Below are positions 63,402 through 64,000 of a stretch of 64,000 nt of DNA, in pieces. The notes under the pieces were generated by a model. That model worked only from the letters and a program-made list of their open reading frames with translations, searched no databases and was not told where the DNA came from. This DNA is from Halorubrum rutilum (GTDB taxonomy: Archaea; Halobacteriota; Halobacteria; Halobacteriales; Haloferacaceae): positions 434,001 to 498,000 of the forward strand of contig NZ_JANHDN010000003.1 in assembly GCF_024494565.1 (NCBI RefSeq), in the 5' to 3' direction. The position numbers and the translations under genes were made by a program. Positions within the stretch are counted from its first letter, which is position 1, and each line of letters opens with the position of its first letter.

Positions 63402-64000
63402 TCAGTCGTCCGCGATCGCGCTCGGTTCCGCGTCCGCCTCGGCCGAGAGCAGTCGGTCGAGCCCGTCGACCATCGCGACGACGCTGGCGCGGGTGATGTC
63501 CGCGTCCGTCGAGGAGACCGAGACGGACCGGTCGCCGCGCGAGAGGTCGACCTCGACGGTGACGACCGCGTCGGTGCCGCCGGTGATCGCGTCGACGTGG
63601 TAGGAGTCGAGGTCGAAGGAGACGCCGCCGGGACCGTCGCCCTCGGCGCCGTCGGCGTCGGCGGCGCCGTCGTCCGCCAGCGCGGCCCGCACGGCTTCGA
63701 GGCCGGCGTCGACGGGGCCGGCGCCCGTGCCGGAGGCGACCCGCTCCTCGTCGCCGACGCGGAGCCGGACGGACGCGGTGGGGAGGTTCCCCCCGGAGGT
63801 GGCCGTCAGGTCGACGAGCTCGACGCGGCGGTCGCGCTCGCGGCCCTGCACGTCCTCGGTGATCGCGAGCAGGTCGGCGTCCGTGACGCGTTTCCCGCGG
63901 TCGCCGAGCTCCTTCACGCGGCTCACGACCGCGCTCAGCTCGTCGTCGTCGACCGCGACGTCGTGCTCGGCGAGCGCGGCCTTGACGCCGGCGCGGCCGG
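63402..64000 (-). CDS. 2-isopropylmalate/citramalate synthase, C-terminal part
   Basis: The frame is open to the right edge, so the 5' end lies outside the window. Visible are ELSAVVSRVKELGDRGKRVTD-type linker sequence and the C-terminal LeuA dimerisation domain with ELVDLTATSGGNLPTASVRL and GTGAGPVDAGLEAVRAAL, the leucine/isoleucine-sensing region of the DRE-TIM synthase family. The catalytic barrel is not included. Citramalate synthase is as likely as isopropylmalate synthase. An acidic insert lies inside the regulatory domain. Confidence 0.8.
   Translation of the reverse strand, partial: GRAGVKAALAEHDVAVDDDELSAVVSRVKELGDRGKRVTDADLLAITEDVQGRERDRRVELVDLTATSGGNLPTASVRLRVGDEERVASGTGAGPVDAGLEAVRAALADDGAADADGAEGDGPGGVSFDLDSYHVDAITGGTDAVVTVEVDLSRGDRSVSVSSTDADITRASVVAMVDGLDRLLSAEADAEPSAIADD

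Overview
The window is a GC-rich archaeal chromosome segment from a haloarchaeon (class Halobacteria; a Halorubrum-like relative is my inference). The evidence is the strongly acidic proteins, many GTG starts, TATA boxes 24-27 bp ahead of apparently leaderless starts, a Tat lipoprotein signal, and archaeal markers: Rio2, SRP54, pantoate kinase, a His-type signal peptidase, a salactin-like actin homologue and an intron-containing tRNA-Gln.

Layout. Bases 1-31,000 are mostly ordinary chromosome: the end of a DapA-family aldolase gene; a YkgJ-type cysteine-cluster protein; a Tat lipoprotein; a Rieske protein; a divergent glucan-degrading pair (GH15 and GH13); a five-gene minus-strand operon behind an iron-box-like palindrome (10,915-10,930); then Rio2, lipoate ligase, peroxiredoxin, endonuclease IV, a methyltransferase, an SDR, an aminotransferase, a PolX/Mut7-C pair, two MFS transporters, SRP54, a VapBC pair, pantoate kinase, and a two-gene unit of a FlaD/E-like protein with a salactin-like actin homologue.

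Bases 31,000-48,000 are accessory. The segment begins at the tRNA-Gln and holds four IS200/IS605-type elements (one with tnpA plus tnpB, three with tnpB only), a gene split exactly by one of them, a signal peptidase carrying an extracellular domain, a lower-GC stretch with almost no genes, and a second iron-box-like site ahead of an orphan FbpC-type ATPase. purL lies inside it. A repeat of about 350 bp occurs at 3.5-3.9 kb and again, inverted, at 46.0-46.3 kb.

Bases 48,000-64,000 return to ordinary chromosome: two PAS/GAF histidine kinases, an MBL hydrolase, a DUF4129/DUF58 membrane operon with a MoxR ATPase 5 kb away on the other strand, KDG kinase, pyrE, tRNA-Ser(CGA), a truncated haemoglobin, a TreS-like GH13 enzyme, and the end of an isopropylmalate/citramalate synthase gene.

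How genes work together. The GH15, GH13 and TreS-like enzymes fit intracellular alpha-glucan use, and KDG kinase fits the semi-phosphorylative Entner-Doudoroff route. The two TTTAGG-N4-CCTAAA sites suggest a small iron regulon joining an oxidoreductase operon to an iron(III)-type ABC ATPase. The actin homologue and FlaD/E-like protein are probably co-translated and may act together in cell organisation.
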